Assembly (NCBI GenBank): GCA_036012865.1
Contig: DASCQC010000026.1
Span: 167,529 to 231,528, forward strand
Reading direction: 5' to 3'
Length of the DNA: 64,000 nucleotides
Source of the DNA: DASCQC01 sp036012865
Lineage (GTDB): Bacteria > Pseudomonadota > Gammaproteobacteria > Comchoanobacterales > Comchoanobacteraceae
The notes below the pieces were generated by a model. The model was given only the letters and a program-made list of their open reading frames with translations. It was not told where the DNA came from and did no database searches. Made by a program: the position numbers and the translations under genes. Below, piece after piece: positions 28,235 through 37,651 of the stretch (position 1 is the stretch's first letter; each line of letters begins with the position of its first letter).

Positions 28235-29522
28235 TTTGGCGTTCTTCCCATGACCGGCAATGGGTTTCTTTGATAAAACATGCCATGATAAAAGCAATTC
28301 CCAATGACAATGGCAGCCAGATCATGGCCCATTGAAAATCGCCAGCTTGATAGACCGGCTTACCCCCCATCATCTGGCCATCCCAATTATATTCTAGCAT
28401 TATCCCTACCATCACTTGAATAAAGGTTCCAAATAAAACTGATATCATATTACAAAAGGCAATGGATAACCCCGCAATTGGTTTAGGATTAAGTTCACCT
28501 GATATGGCATACGAGTTGACCAATCCTGCATTAAAAAAACCAAATAACACAATTAATAACTCAATCAAGTTAAAGGACATGGTTTGTGGGCCATACATAA
28601 TTATTAAAATAACGGCTAAACTTGAAAGGCTTGAAAAATACAGCAATGGCTTTCTGCGTTTCATCCTATCCGACAACCACCCCATAATAATTCCACCTAC
28701 AGCCCAACCAATAAACATTAACGAAAGTGCAGTTGACGCATCACCCCGCTCAAGTCCTCGGGTATTCACAAAATACATCGTACCCCACAACTCACCTAAC
28801 ACAATAGAAGGCAAATAAATAAAACCCGCATAACTGGCATTAAACCAAGACTGTGGGTTTCTTAGAACCAGCTTAAGCCCCTCAACAACGTCTTTCATTG
28901 AAGTAATTTGATTCTTCTGAATAGTCGACTTTGGCTGCTCTTTTACCAGGATAAATACCAACACGGCCAAAACAAACAAGGAGGAAGCAATAATTAAATT
29001 GGTTGACTGCCAACCATATAACACTTCTAAATAATCCGATCCCTTAACACCCACGGCGGCTCCTAGCATCCCCATCACTTGAGTCAATGCTGATAAAACA
29101 CCCAAACGACTTGAGGGGAACCACATGGTGGCTAATTTTAAGGTACAAATAAAAGCAAAAGCACCACTAAAACCTAAAATTACACGAGAAAGAATGGCCA
29201 CCCAAAAGTGCCCTGAGAATGCAAATAAAATTAATGACAACATTGACATGCTTACAGTCACTAGCAACAAACGTTGTGGCCCATAACGGTCAACCAATGC
29301 TCCGACAGGAATCTGTATAGAAACATACGCCACCATAAAGCCCAATTGTAAATAAGAGACTTGATCAGCACCTACCTGAAAAAATTTCTGTAAAGTATCC
29401 AGATAAGCATCAATACTGACTCGACCAATATACATGAGAAAAAAGAATAAACTTCCAAGCCCCCAAACAACCCATGGGTAATGTTTCCATTGTGTTAGAC
29501 CTCGTTGACTTAATAAACTCAT
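28227..29522 (-). CDS. Major facilitator superfamily transporter
   Basis: A 12-helix MFS protein of 431 residues starting at the ATG at 29522 (GAGG seven bases upstream), although a TTG at 29537 also opens the frame. Visible MFS features are the loop VGALVDRYGPQRLL after helix 2 and GGIIMGWLSDRMKRRKPLL between the halves. The long central linker carries KEQPKSTIQKNQ. It resembles the anion:cation symporter or phagosomal-transporter-like MFS proteins seen in Legionella and Coxiella, but the substrate is unknown. It starts 8 bases after the lptG stop, so it is probably co-transcribed. Confidence 0.85.
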   Translation of the reverse strand: MSLLSQRGLTQWKHYPWVVWGLGSLFFFLMYIGRVSIDAYLDTLQKFFQVGADQVSYLQLGFMVAYVSIQIPVGALVDRYGPQRLLLVTVSMSMLSLILFAFSGHFWVAILSRVILGFSGAFAFICTLKLATMWFPSSRLGVLSALTQVMGMLGAAVGVKGSDYLEVLYGWQSTNLIIASSLFVLAVLVFILVKEQPKSTIQKNQITSMKDVVEGLKLVLRNPQSWFNASYAGFIYLPSIVLGELWGTMYFVNTRGLERGDASTALSLMFIGWAVGGIIMGWLSDRMKRRKPLLYFSSLSSLAVILIIMYGPQTMSFNLIELLIVLFGFFNAGLVNSYAISGELNPKPIAGLSIAFCNMISVLFGTFIQVMVGIMLEYNWDGQMMGGKPVYQAGDFQWAMIWLPLSLGIAFIMACFIKETHCRSWEERQNA

Positions 29523-29530
29523 ATAAAACC

Positions 29531-30586
29531 TCAGCAAAATTTTAGATTATAAACTGTTCGCATCGCATAAATCAGCAATACTATCGAACTCATACCCCAA
29601 ATCAATGGAGTCACCACATCACTCACCATCAACTGCAATATATATTCAGAAGAAAAGACAAACATGGTCCAACATAATAGCAAAGAATGCTGATTAAAAC
29701 TAACTCTGTCATGACTATTTTTCAATAATATTGCAAAAATGATTAAAGACAATAACATTAGATTAAGAGGATAAAAGCAACGTTTAAAAAGGGCATGCTG
29801 ATAAACAGGGGTAACGAGTCCATTGGATTCATGATACATTTTATACAATAATTTCATACTCAAAAAGCTAGGTTTAACTCTGGCTAAGCTTAAGGTGGAT
29901 GGCGTCATGGTAAAGTGCCAATACTGTTCAGCTTTGACTTGCTTTCGTATAACCCCTTTCCCCAAGGTCCAATTATCCACCCGATTTAAAACCCAATCAC
30001 CCTGTTGATAAAAAGCTGACCCAGCATGTATGATTTTAGAAATCTTCTCGTTATCAAAAATATACACCTCAATGTCATTGAGTTTTTTAGATTTATGAGA
30101 CCATGTTGCATGGATAAATTGACGACCATCCTTGACCCAAAAGCTATTCTCCCCTGGGATTAAATTTCCACCCGTGACGGCACGAGCTCTCAGTTCTTTT
30201 GCTGAACGCTCCAAAGATGGCGCCACCCATTCCCCCAAGAACATACTCATAGCAATCATAATCAAAGAAAACAATACTAAATATACTAGCAGTTTAGATT
30301 TCGAAACTCCTTGACATAAACTTGCCAATAGTTCATTAGTCTGAATAAATCGTTGAATGAGAAAAACTGCTGTTAACAAAATAATAAAAGGCGCTATTCT
30401 GTATAGGTTTCGAGGCATCAGGTATAAGACATAAAGAATGGAATCGCTGAAATTATAATTTGCTACCCCCAAATATTTAATTTGTGTTAATAATCCAAAT
30501 GACATGCATAAAATAAACATGCAGGCGGTTACCCCTGCTAAGAATTTAAAATATGATTTAGCCCAATAGCTCATTAACAGGGTCAA
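29531..30586 (-). CDS. lptG: LPS export permease LptG
   Basis: LptG pairs with LptF in the LptB2FG ABC complex that extracts LPS from the inner membrane. The protein has the six-helix plan with a large periplasmic domain (about residues 100-255) and TNELLASLCQGVSKSKLL, the cytoplasmic coupling region that contacts LptB. The frame is open to 30604, but the TTG at 30586 overlaps the lptF stop as TTGA and has GGAGG five bases upstream; an ATG at 30574 is the alternative. The product is about 351 residues, normal for LptG. Confidence 0.9.
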   Translation of the reverse strand: MTLLMSYWAKSYFKFLAGVTACMFILCMSFGLLTQIKYLGVANYNFSDSILYVLYLMPRNLYRIAPFIILLTAVFLIQRFIQTNELLASLCQGVSKSKLLVYLVLFSLIMIAMSMFLGEWVAPSLERSAKELRARAVTGGNLIPGENSFWVKDGRQFIHATWSHKSKKLNDIEVYIFDNEKISKIIHAGSAFYQQGDWVLNRVDNWTLGKGVIRKQVKAEQYWHFTMTPSTLSLARVKPSFLSMKLLYKMYHESNGLVTPVYQHALFKRCFYPLNLMLLSLIIFAILLKNSHDRVSFNQHSLLLCWTMFVFSSEYILQLMVSDVVTPLIWGMSSIVLLIYAMRTVYNLKFC

Positions 30587-31641
30587 AACGACCTCCTCAA
30601 ACAATAAAAACTATAAAACACTCCTATCGACATGATGTAAGGGATCAGCAAAACACTGAAAGAACTCCATGCCAAGCGATTAATCAGCAGCTGAACACAC
30701 ATAAAGATGACGCAAATAACGCCATACCCTAATAGCCCCACTGAAATTATTTTCTGATTATCTCTGGATGAAGGCCTTAATGGTAGAGCAATAACCGACC
30801 ATATCATCAGAAGTAAAGATGAGATAGGGAAAAATAAACGCCAATTGAGCTCAATTAATACTTGCGGAGTACTTTTATTTAAAAGTTTTTCTGTTGTTAA
30901 AAACATTAACGGTCTTTTTTGTTTTAAATTATCTTGCTTTCCCAATGCAAGCCCATGCTCTTTGAACTTGATTGTCTTCAACTGAACCTTATCAACTTCT
31001 GGCTCATAATAAACACCCTCATCAAATTTCAACCATTTCCCTTGGCTTTCAATTTTACTTGCTTTCTTTGCCCACATTAAACTCCAGGATGAACTCGGAT
31101 CTTTTCTTGAGGCTACAAAAACATTGTTTAAAAGTCTTCTTTGATTCTTTTCAGTGTAAATATAGACTTCTTGTCCTTTGTTCTCAATGCGCAAAAACTG
31201 TCCTGGAATAATATTATCAACAAACGTATCTTGCAAGCTTGAATCTAAGAAGTTTTTTAAATTATTAGCGCTTATTGGCACAACCCAACATGAAACAATC
31301 AGCATAATAATAGAGATAAAAGCACTGAATGGTAACAATAAGCGAACCAGCTCCAACCGCCCCATTCCCATTGAATAAATAGCCACTAATTCTGAATTTT
31401 GAATTAAATCCCGCCAGGCCATCAAGTGAGCCAAAAGCCAAGAAAAAGGCATAATTAATTGAAAAGTCATGGGGACTTGATACCACCCTATCTTGAACAG
31501 ATCCATCGCCCCTAGACCTATAGCCCCCTGAGACACAGTCTGTCCGAGTAAAATAAAGGTACCTATCATTAAAAATAATAACGTCAACCCAGAGGTGTAC
31601 GAACATATTTTACAGAGTAAGTAACGTTGAATAGTATACAT
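30583..31641 (-). CDS. lptF: LPS export permease LptF
   Basis: The 352-residue partner of LptG. N-terminal and C-terminal three-helix membrane bundles flank a periplasmic beta-jellyroll-like domain (about residues 100-265). The coupling-helix region NSELVAIYSMGMGRLELVRLLLP is characteristic, as is its place directly before lptG. It is the first gene of a minus-strand run and is divergent from valS, with about 100 bases between the two starts. Its presence implies an LPS-containing outer membrane. Confidence 0.92.
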   Translation of the reverse strand: MYTIQRYLLCKICSYTSGLTLLFLMIGTFILLGQTVSQGAIGLGAMDLFKIGWYQVPMTFQLIMPFSWLLAHLMAWRDLIQNSELVAIYSMGMGRLELVRLLLPFSAFISIIMLIVSCWVVPISANNLKNFLDSSLQDTFVDNIIPGQFLRIENKGQEVYIYTEKNQRRLLNNVFVASRKDPSSSWSLMWAKKASKIESQGKWLKFDEGVYYEPEVDKVQLKTIKFKEHGLALGKQDNLKQKRPLMFLTTEKLLNKSTPQVLIELNWRLFFPISSLLLMIWSVIALPLRPSSRDNQKIISVGLLGYGVICVIFMCVQLLINRLAWSSFSVLLIPYIMSIGVFYSFYCLRRSF

Positions 31642-31743
31642 CCTTGCTATTCTACATAAGTATTAGCCTATCTGCAAAACAACTTTTCTTGAGGTTATTA
31701 ACACATTGATTTAAACTAGGGGTCATTAACTTAATGAGCGACT

Positions 31744-34497
31744 ATGTTAGAAAAAGTTTATCAGCCTAAATCCATTGAATTCAAGTGGGCACAGTATTGG
31801 GAACAAAATAAATTTTCAACCCTATCCAATAAGGGGACTCCTTACTGTATTATGATGCCCCCACCTAATGTTACAGGACGATTGCATATGGGGCATGGTT
31901 TTCAATTAACATTAATGGACACCCTGATTAGATTCAAACGAATGAAGGGCTTTGATGCTTACTGGCAAGCAGGAACAGATCATGCCGGTATTGCAACTCA
32001 GATGATTGTAGAAAGAAAAATAAACCAGCAAGGTAAGAAAAAGTCTGATCTTGGGCGTGACGCTTTCTTAGGAGAAGTCTGGAAATGGGTAGATGAATCA
32101 GGAGGTCACATCACTTCCCAAATGAAACGTTTGGGGCTTAGTGTTGATTGGGAATGCCAACGATTCACTTTAGACGAAGAATTAAGCAAGGCCGTGCAAG
32201 AGGTTTTTATCAAGCTTTATCAAGAAGGTCTTATCTATCGAGGTAAAAAACTAGTTAACTGGGATACCCAGTTAAAAACAGCCGTATCCGACCTTGAAGT
32301 TGTCAACGAAGACCACCAAGGCCATTTATGGTACATGAATTACACTGTTCACGGATCCAGTGAAAGCCTAACCGTTGCGACCACACGACCAGAAACTCTT
32401 TTTGGAGATGTTGCCGTCGCTGTTTCACCTGATGATGAACGCTATCAACACCTTATTGGTAAGCAAGTTCAACTTCCATTAACCCAAAGGCTGATTCCTG
32501 TTATCGCCGATGAATCTGTTGACACTGCCTTTGGAACGGGGTGTGTTAAAATAACCCCTGCTCATGATTTTAATGATTATGACATGGGCAAACGTCACCA
32601 ACTTGAGCTCATTAATATTCTCAACCCTGATGGGACACTCAATGACAATGTGCCACAACAATTTCGTGATATGGATCGGCTCAAGGCACGAAAGATCATT
32701 GTTGAGGAGCTTGAAAAAGCTCATATCATTGACAAAGTTGAAACTTATCAACACACTATTCCCAAAGGAGATCGATCAGGAACTGTCATTGAACCACTCT
32801 TAACTGACCAATGGTTTCTTAACATGGATTCAATGGCTGAAAAAGCATTAAAAGCCGCTGAAAGCCAACGAATAAAATTTCACCCTGAAAACTGGATAAA
32901 CACTTATAATCAATGGCTTAACAACATTCAAGACTGGTGTATTAGTCGACAATTATGGTGGGGGCATCGAATTCCAGCATGGTACGATCAAGATCATCAT
33001 GTTTATGTTGGCAGATCCGAAGCTGAAATCAGAGAAAAATACACATTAAGCCCCACGACTGAACTTAAACAAGACATGGATGTACTGGATACTTGGTTTT
33101 CTTCTGCGCTTTGGCCTTTTTCTACCCTAGGATGGCCTGAAAAAACTGAAAAACTGCAACGATTCTACCCTAGCCAAGTCATGGTAACAGGCTTTGATAT
33201 TATTTTCTTTTGGGTTGCTCGCATGATAATGATGGGTGAAAAATTTATGGAACAAGAGCCCTTTAAAGATATTTATATCACGGGGCTCATTCGAGATTTC
33301 CAGGGTCATAAAATGTCTAAAAGCAAAGGCAACGTACTAGACCCCATTGACCTAATAGATGGTTCAACTTTAGATGACCTTATCCATAAACGAACCGCAG
33401 GCATGATGCAACCTGATCTTGCCAAAAAAGTTGAAAAAGCCACCAGAAAAGAGTTTCCAGAAGGTATCGATGCATCAGGCACAGATGCCCTAAGGTTTAC
33501 ATTTTGCGCACTAGCAAGTACAGGAAGAGATATCCGGTTTGATTACCAAAGATTGATAGGGTATAGAAATTTTTGTAATAAGATATGGAATGCGGCTCGA
33601 TTTGTAATGATGCAAGCTGAAAGCATAGAAACAGTTAGCAATGAAAAAGAACCCAACCTTGTCATGCAATGGATGGACAGCCGATTATCCTATGCCAGTG
33701 AGAAAATTCAAGAGCATTTAGATAACTATCGATTTGATCATGCTGCACAAACTCTATACGACTTTATTTGGAATGAATTTTGTGATTGGTATATTGAATT
33801 TGCAAAACCCTTTCTTAACCATGCCGACCCAGAATGGAAAGCCACTCAAGTGCACCACCTGATTCAAACTCTTGACAGTTTATTACGCCTGGCTCATCCG
33901 ATGATTCCTTACATTACCGAAGAGATCTGGCAAACCATTAGACCCCTGACAAAAGCCAATGAAAAAAGCATCATGCAATCGAGTTATCCTGAACCCTCCA
34001 CACGCAACCTGACAGCTGAAAATGAAATCAATTGGATCCAAGAAGTGATTACCAGCATCCGAACCATTCGATCAGAAATGAACATATCACCAGCCATCCA
34101 AATACCCTTAATTGCTCAAACGAAGAGTCAAGAAGACATCAAGCAAATCAACCATCATCATCAACTGATAAAAACTTTGGCAAAATTAACTGACATTAAT
34201 ATTCTAGATCATGAAAACACTCTTCCTCCTTCAGCCAGCAGCTTCATGGGCTCACTGTCTTTACACATCCCTCTAGAAGGACTTATTGATGCCAAGGAAG
34301 AAAGAAGAAGAATCGAAAAATCAATAGAAAAGCTCAACAAATCTATCACATCCAATCAAAGCCGGCTTAATAATTCTAATTTTACATCCAGAGCACCCCA
34401 AGAAGTTATTGAAAAAACTAAACAGCAAATAACCCAAGACCAGTCAAAATGCAAACGACTGCATGAACATATCAAAGATTTAGAAAAGATATCGTAA
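31744..34497 (+). CDS. valS: Valyl-tRNA synthetase
   Basis: ValRS charges tRNA-Val. The 917-residue class I synthetase shows PPPNVTGRLHMGHG with the HIGH-type signature around 48-51, the CP1 editing domain (TTRPETLFGDVAV), KMSKS at 523-527, and a C-terminal coiled coil (about residues 855-917, with KEERRRIEKSIEKLNKS), all as expected. Length is typical of gammaproteobacterial ValRS (about 920-950). It is divergent from lptF. Confidence 0.98.
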   Translation: MLEKVYQPKSIEFKWAQYWEQNKFSTLSNKGTPYCIMMPPPNVTGRLHMGHGFQLTLMDTLIRFKRMKGFDAYWQAGTDHAGIATQMIVERKINQQGKKKSDLGRDAFLGEVWKWVDESGGHITSQMKRLGLSVDWECQRFTLDEELSKAVQEVFIKLYQEGLIYRGKKLVNWDTQLKTAVSDLEVVNEDHQGHLWYMNYTVHGSSESLTVATTRPETLFGDVAVAVSPDDERYQHLIGKQVQLPLTQRLIPVIADESVDTAFGTGCVKITPAHDFNDYDMGKRHQLELINILNPDGTLNDNVPQQFRDMDRLKARKIIVEELEKAHIIDKVETYQHTIPKGDRSGTVIEPLLTDQWFLNMDSMAEKALKAAESQRIKFHPENWINTYNQWLNNIQDWCISRQLWWGHRIPAWYDQDHHVYVGRSEAEIREKYTLSPTTELKQDMDVLDTWFSSALWPFSTLGWPEKTEKLQRFYPSQVMVTGFDIIFFWVARMIMMGEKFMEQEPFKDIYITGLIRDFQGHKMSKSKGNVLDPIDLIDGSTLDDLIHKRTAGMMQPDLAKKVEKATRKEFPEGIDASGTDALRFTFCALASTGRDIRFDYQRLIGYRNFCNKIWNAARFVMMQAESIETVSNEKEPNLVMQWMDSRLSYASEKIQEHLDNYRFDHAAQTLYDFIWNEFCDWYIEFAKPFLNHADPEWKATQVHHLIQTLDSLLRLAHPMIPYITEEIWQTIRPLTKANEKSIMQSSYPEPSTRNLTAENEINWIQEVITSIRTIRSEMNISPAIQIPLIAQTKSQEDIKQINHHHQLIKTLAKLTDINILDHENTLPPSASSFMGSLSLHIPLEGLIDAKEERRRIEKSIEKLNKSITSNQSRLNNSNFTSRAPQEVIEKTKQQITQDQSKCKRLHEHIKDLEKIS

Positions 34498-34591
34498 ATA
34501 TTCATCTAACGACCGAAAACCACTCCCGCTTGCATGAAGTATTATCTTTTAACTTTAACGCCCATGTTTCTCTGTAAAACAACTATTTATA

Positions 34592-34600
34592 TGCTATAAT
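34592..34600 (+). promoter_or_regulatory. Extended -10 promoter upstream of the DUF4389-like gene
   Basis: TGCTATAAT (TG at 34592, TATAAT at 34595-34600) lies 21 bases before the ATG at 34622, with AGGAG at 34612-34616 in between. It gives the first DUF4389-like gene its own start of transcription. Confidence 0.55.
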
Positions 34601-34621
34601 TAAGAAGTAACAGGAGTGAAA

Positions 34622-35215
34622 ATGACAACATATCGATGCTTAATCAATTACCCAAAAGAGCCCTATTCACCGATATCTAGTCTATTAAGATTAGTGCTTC
34701 TTAGCGCTTTAATTTTAAGCTTCTGCTATTGGCAATCATTCTATATGATCATTCCAGTATTTTTAATAGCCTTAGCACTTCCAGCAATCTGCAGTGTGAT
34801 AGTGTATGGGTCCATTCATCCCAAAGTTCACTCTATCTATCGATCCTTGATTTTAAGCCTTGTTCATGTAGAACTTTTTCTTTTAGGAATTCACTCCACT
34901 TGGCGCCCATTCGCTGATGCATTAAAACCTGACGCAGATATCGAGATACCTCCTGCAAATTATCCCTTAAAACGTAGTTATTTGATCTTAAAACCTTTTA
35001 TCATTTTACCAGCTTTGATTCTTCTTATGATAGCTTCTGTTTTACTACCATTTCTTCTGATCGTAGGTCTTATTCCCACTCTGTTTAAATACGATTACCC
35101 TAAAAAAATACATCATATCGTAAGCTTGTTTTACATTTATTATTTGAAAATCCTTTATTACGGTCTATTTTTTCTAACCGACGAATGGCCTTCATTCAAA
35201 CTATCCCAAGACTAA
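34622..35215 (+). CDS. DUF4389-like membrane protein
   Basis: A 197-residue membrane protein with about four hydrophobic helices. The start is the ATG at 34622; the upstream GTG (34616) overlaps the AGGAG and is unlikely. The C-terminal pattern of two helices followed by YYGLFFLTDEWPSF is typical of DUF4389 proteins, whose members end with a [LF]TD.[YW]P.F signature. Function is unknown; some DUF4389 proteins are annotated as lipase-associated. The next gene ends in a related motif, so the two may be distant paralogues. Confidence 0.7.
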   Translation: MTTYRCLINYPKEPYSPISSLLRLVLLSALILSFCYWQSFYMIIPVFLIALALPAICSVIVYGSIHPKVHSIYRSLILSLVHVELFLLGIHSTWRPFADALKPDADIEIPPANYPLKRSYLILKPFIILPALILLMIASVLLPFLLIVGLIPTLFKYDYPKKIHHIVSLFYIYYLKILYYGLFFLTDEWPSFKLSQD

Positions 35216-35287
35216 AACCAAACATTTCAGTGTTGTTATTCATCACCTTGAACCGTATAATAAGTGTATCCAAATAGGCTTTCTAGC

Positions 35288-36052
35288 ATGAAACTTAATA
35301 TACTCCCCAGCAGAAATATCAGTCGAACGTATTCATTCATCAGCTTACTTATCATCCTTCCTATATTTTTTACCACTTATGTCATCAGATACGGTGAATT
35401 TTTAGTTGGAATAGATTATCTAAAACATGCTTATTTTTTTAATATTGGTAAGGAGTTTTTATTTCAACTGAGTGTTAATAAAAACATAGCTATACTTTCT
35501 CCGATGTATCAGAGCTTAAATTTTGATCTCCTAACCATCCCCGTGTCTTTTCTTTTATTTTGTTTAATGATCATCTCGCCATTAATATTTATTGCCTGCT
35601 TAATCAACATGATATACATACTAATTAAGAAAAGCCCTTCCATGATGGGTATCAAGATTTTTACTAAAGGCATTCAATGGCTTATTTCATTAATATGCTG
35701 GGTATGTTTAATTCAAAATAAACCTCAACCCCCTAAAAAACCTGTTGTTGAATTTCAAGCTGAATTACTACAAAATCACTCACGTCCTCATACCTTGTTT
35801 AAAATACTTTTAATATTCCCACACGTTGTTTTAATTTCATGCGTTTGGTTAGCTCTACCCATACTCCCCATCATAAACCATTTATCAGTGTTAATCTCTG
35901 GAAAAACTTCAAATAAAATAAATAGGCTTATCATAGGGTTCATAAAATGGTCTATCAACGTATGGGCATATTTTCCATTATGCCTATATGATCGTTACCC
36001 AACCCTAAAAATAAAAAATTATTTCAAGCCTTTACAATCCGATCTGAACTAA
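35288..36052 (+). CDS. DUF4389-like membrane protein, divergent second copy
   Basis: About 254 residues from the ATG at 35288 (the frame is open from 35264). There are helices at about 15-38 and 95-125, another around 145-160, and two near the C-terminus, which ends YFPLCLYDRYPTLKI. That ending resembles the DUF4389 tail of the preceding gene, but similarity elsewhere is low. No enzyme motif is visible. It follows the first gene by 72 bases and converges on the UDP-sugar dehydrogenase, overlapping its 3' end by 29 bases. Confidence 0.6.
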   Translation: MKLNILPSRNISRTYSFISLLIILPIFFTTYVIRYGEFLVGIDYLKHAYFFNIGKEFLFQLSVNKNIAILSPMYQSLNFDLLTIPVSFLLFCLMIISPLIFIACLINMIYILIKKSPSMMGIKIFTKGIQWLISLICWVCLIQNKPQPPKKPVVEFQAELLQNHSRPHTLFKILLIFPHVVLISCVWLALPILPIINHLSVLISGKTSNKINRLIIGFIKWSINVWAYFPLCLYDRYPTLKIKNYFKPLQSDLN

Positions 36053-37367
36053 TACCTTTAGTAGCATTTCTGGTATCAACAATAATGGGTAAGCAATCCA
36101 CCAGTTCTTGGTAATTAATACAATCATGGTCCGTGCAAATAATGGCCATATCGTACCCGCTTAAGGTCTCTTTGGACCAAGCAATTGAACTTAACCCAAC
36201 CAGATCTGGGTGTTCTCTCATGGGCTCAATGGTCTCAATGTAAGGGTCATGATAATCCACATTAGCTCCCATAGATATCAATCTTTCCATAATGACCAAC
36301 GAAGGGCTTTCACGCACATCGTCGACATTTTTCTTGTATGACAAACCTAGTAACAATAATTTAGATCCTTTCACAGCCTTGGTAGAATAATCACTTAAGG
36401 CCATTTGACTACAATGAATTACATAGTCCGGCATGACACCATTCACTTGACCCGAAAGTTCAATAAATCGAGGAGTCACTCCATATTCTCTGGCTTTCCA
36501 TGTTAAGTAAAAAGGATCAATAGGAATACAGTGACCACCCAAACCAGGGCCTGGGTAAAAAGGCATAAAACCAAATGGCTTGGACTTAGCCGCGTCAATG
36601 ACTTCCCACACATCTATACCCATTTTGGAATACACGACTTTTAATTCATTCACCAAAGCAATGTTAACGGATCGAAAAATATTTTCTGTTAACTTGACTG
36701 CTTCAGCTGTTTTAGCATCTTTAACCTTAATCACTTCGGGCACAAGAAATTCATACAAAGTAACTGCCAAATTCAATGACCCTTCATCATCCGCTCCTAC
36801 AACCTTAGGAATTCGTTGAGTAGAAAACTCTTTATTGCCTGGGTCTTCCCGCTCAGGGGAGTAAGCTAAAAACAGAGAGTCTCCAACACATAGGCCTGTT
36901 TTTTCCAAAATAGGTTTAATTAATTCACTGGTCGTTCCTGGGTAAGTTGTAGATTCTAAAACAATCAATTGACCTCGGCGAATATTATCAGCAATAGTTA
37001 TCGCTGTTTGTTCAACATAGCTCATATCAGGTTCTCGATTCTTATTTAAAGGAGTCGGCACACAGATAAGAATAGCATCCGCTTGATTTAAAATACTTGG
37101 GTCTTGACTGCATTGAAAATCAGCCCCTTTTTGTAACGATTTAATTTGTTCATCACTGAAAGATTTTATGTAAGAACAACCTGATCTAAGCGCCTCAATT
37201 TTTCTAATATCAACATCGTATCCAACGCATTTAAAACCTTTTTCATGGAGATTTAACAACAAAGGTATCCCGACATAACCTAAACCTATAACAGCAATAG
37301 TTGCCTCTTTATCCCTAATCGCACACAGACTAGATTCAAGACATGAAACTTCATTAACAACAGTCAT
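36024..37367 (-). CDS. UDP-N-acetyl-D-glucosamine-type 6-dehydrogenase (WbpA/TviB-like)
   Basis: A 447-residue NAD-dependent nucleotide-sugar dehydrogenase that oxidises a UDP-hexosamine to its uronic acid. The N-terminal Rossmann motif VIGLGYVG spans 26-33, the catalytic Cys280 lies in GLGGHCIPIDP, and the C-terminal domain has LLGLSYKKNVDDVRESPS. KSKPFGFMPFYPGPGLGG is typical of the WbpA/WecC branch rather than Ugd. The ATG at 37367 is preferred; the frame is open to 37409. It likely feeds the glycan assembled by the WecA-like protein (27.2 kb) and the glycosyltransferase (41.5 kb). Confidence 0.9.
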   Translation of the reverse strand: MTVVNEVSCLESSLCAIRDKEATIAVIGLGYVGIPLLLNLHEKGFKCVGYDVDIRKIEALRSGCSYIKSFSDEQIKSLQKGADFQCSQDPSILNQADAILICVPTPLNKNREPDMSYVEQTAITIADNIRRGQLIVLESTTYPGTTSELIKPILEKTGLCVGDSLFLAYSPEREDPGNKEFSTQRIPKVVGADDEGSLNLAVTLYEFLVPEVIKVKDAKTAEAVKLTENIFRSVNIALVNELKVVYSKMGIDVWEVIDAAKSKPFGFMPFYPGPGLGGHCIPIDPFYLTWKAREYGVTPRFIELSGQVNGVMPDYVIHCSQMALSDYSTKAVKGSKLLLLGLSYKKNVDDVRESPSLVIMERLISMGANVDYHDPYIETIEPMREHPDLVGLSSIAWSKETLSGYDMAIICTDHDCINYQELVDCLPIIVDTRNATKGISSDRIVKA

Positions 37368-37459
37368 GGTTGACTCACCCCTTTCTACAAAACATTTACT
37401 CAACCTCAAATGACACTATGTGATGGGCACACTATTTAATGAGGCTTCAATTAAAAAAC

Positions 37460-37492
37460 ATTCTAGAACTTTTTAACCCAACTAACAACCTA
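37460..37492. repeat. Repeat copy 1 downstream of the 37.7 kb paralogue
   Basis: A 28-base stretch (37465-37492) is identical to 39472-39499, and similarity continues a few bases leftward with scattered mismatches. Each copy lies about 130-190 bases beyond the stop codon of one of the two paralogous genes, so the downstream region was duplicated with the gene. Confidence 0.85.
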
Positions 37493-37651
37493 GATCCGTG
37501 ATAATTATCCAAACGCTAACACGAAGATCTATGCCTTTAAACAATGTTCACAGGTACTAATTTTATCAATGTTCGCAGGCTTTTCTAGTCATGAGTTTGA
37601 ACGCACTTTATCAACTCATCAGCAGGCAGAGAGTTGACTACCTTGACGAGT

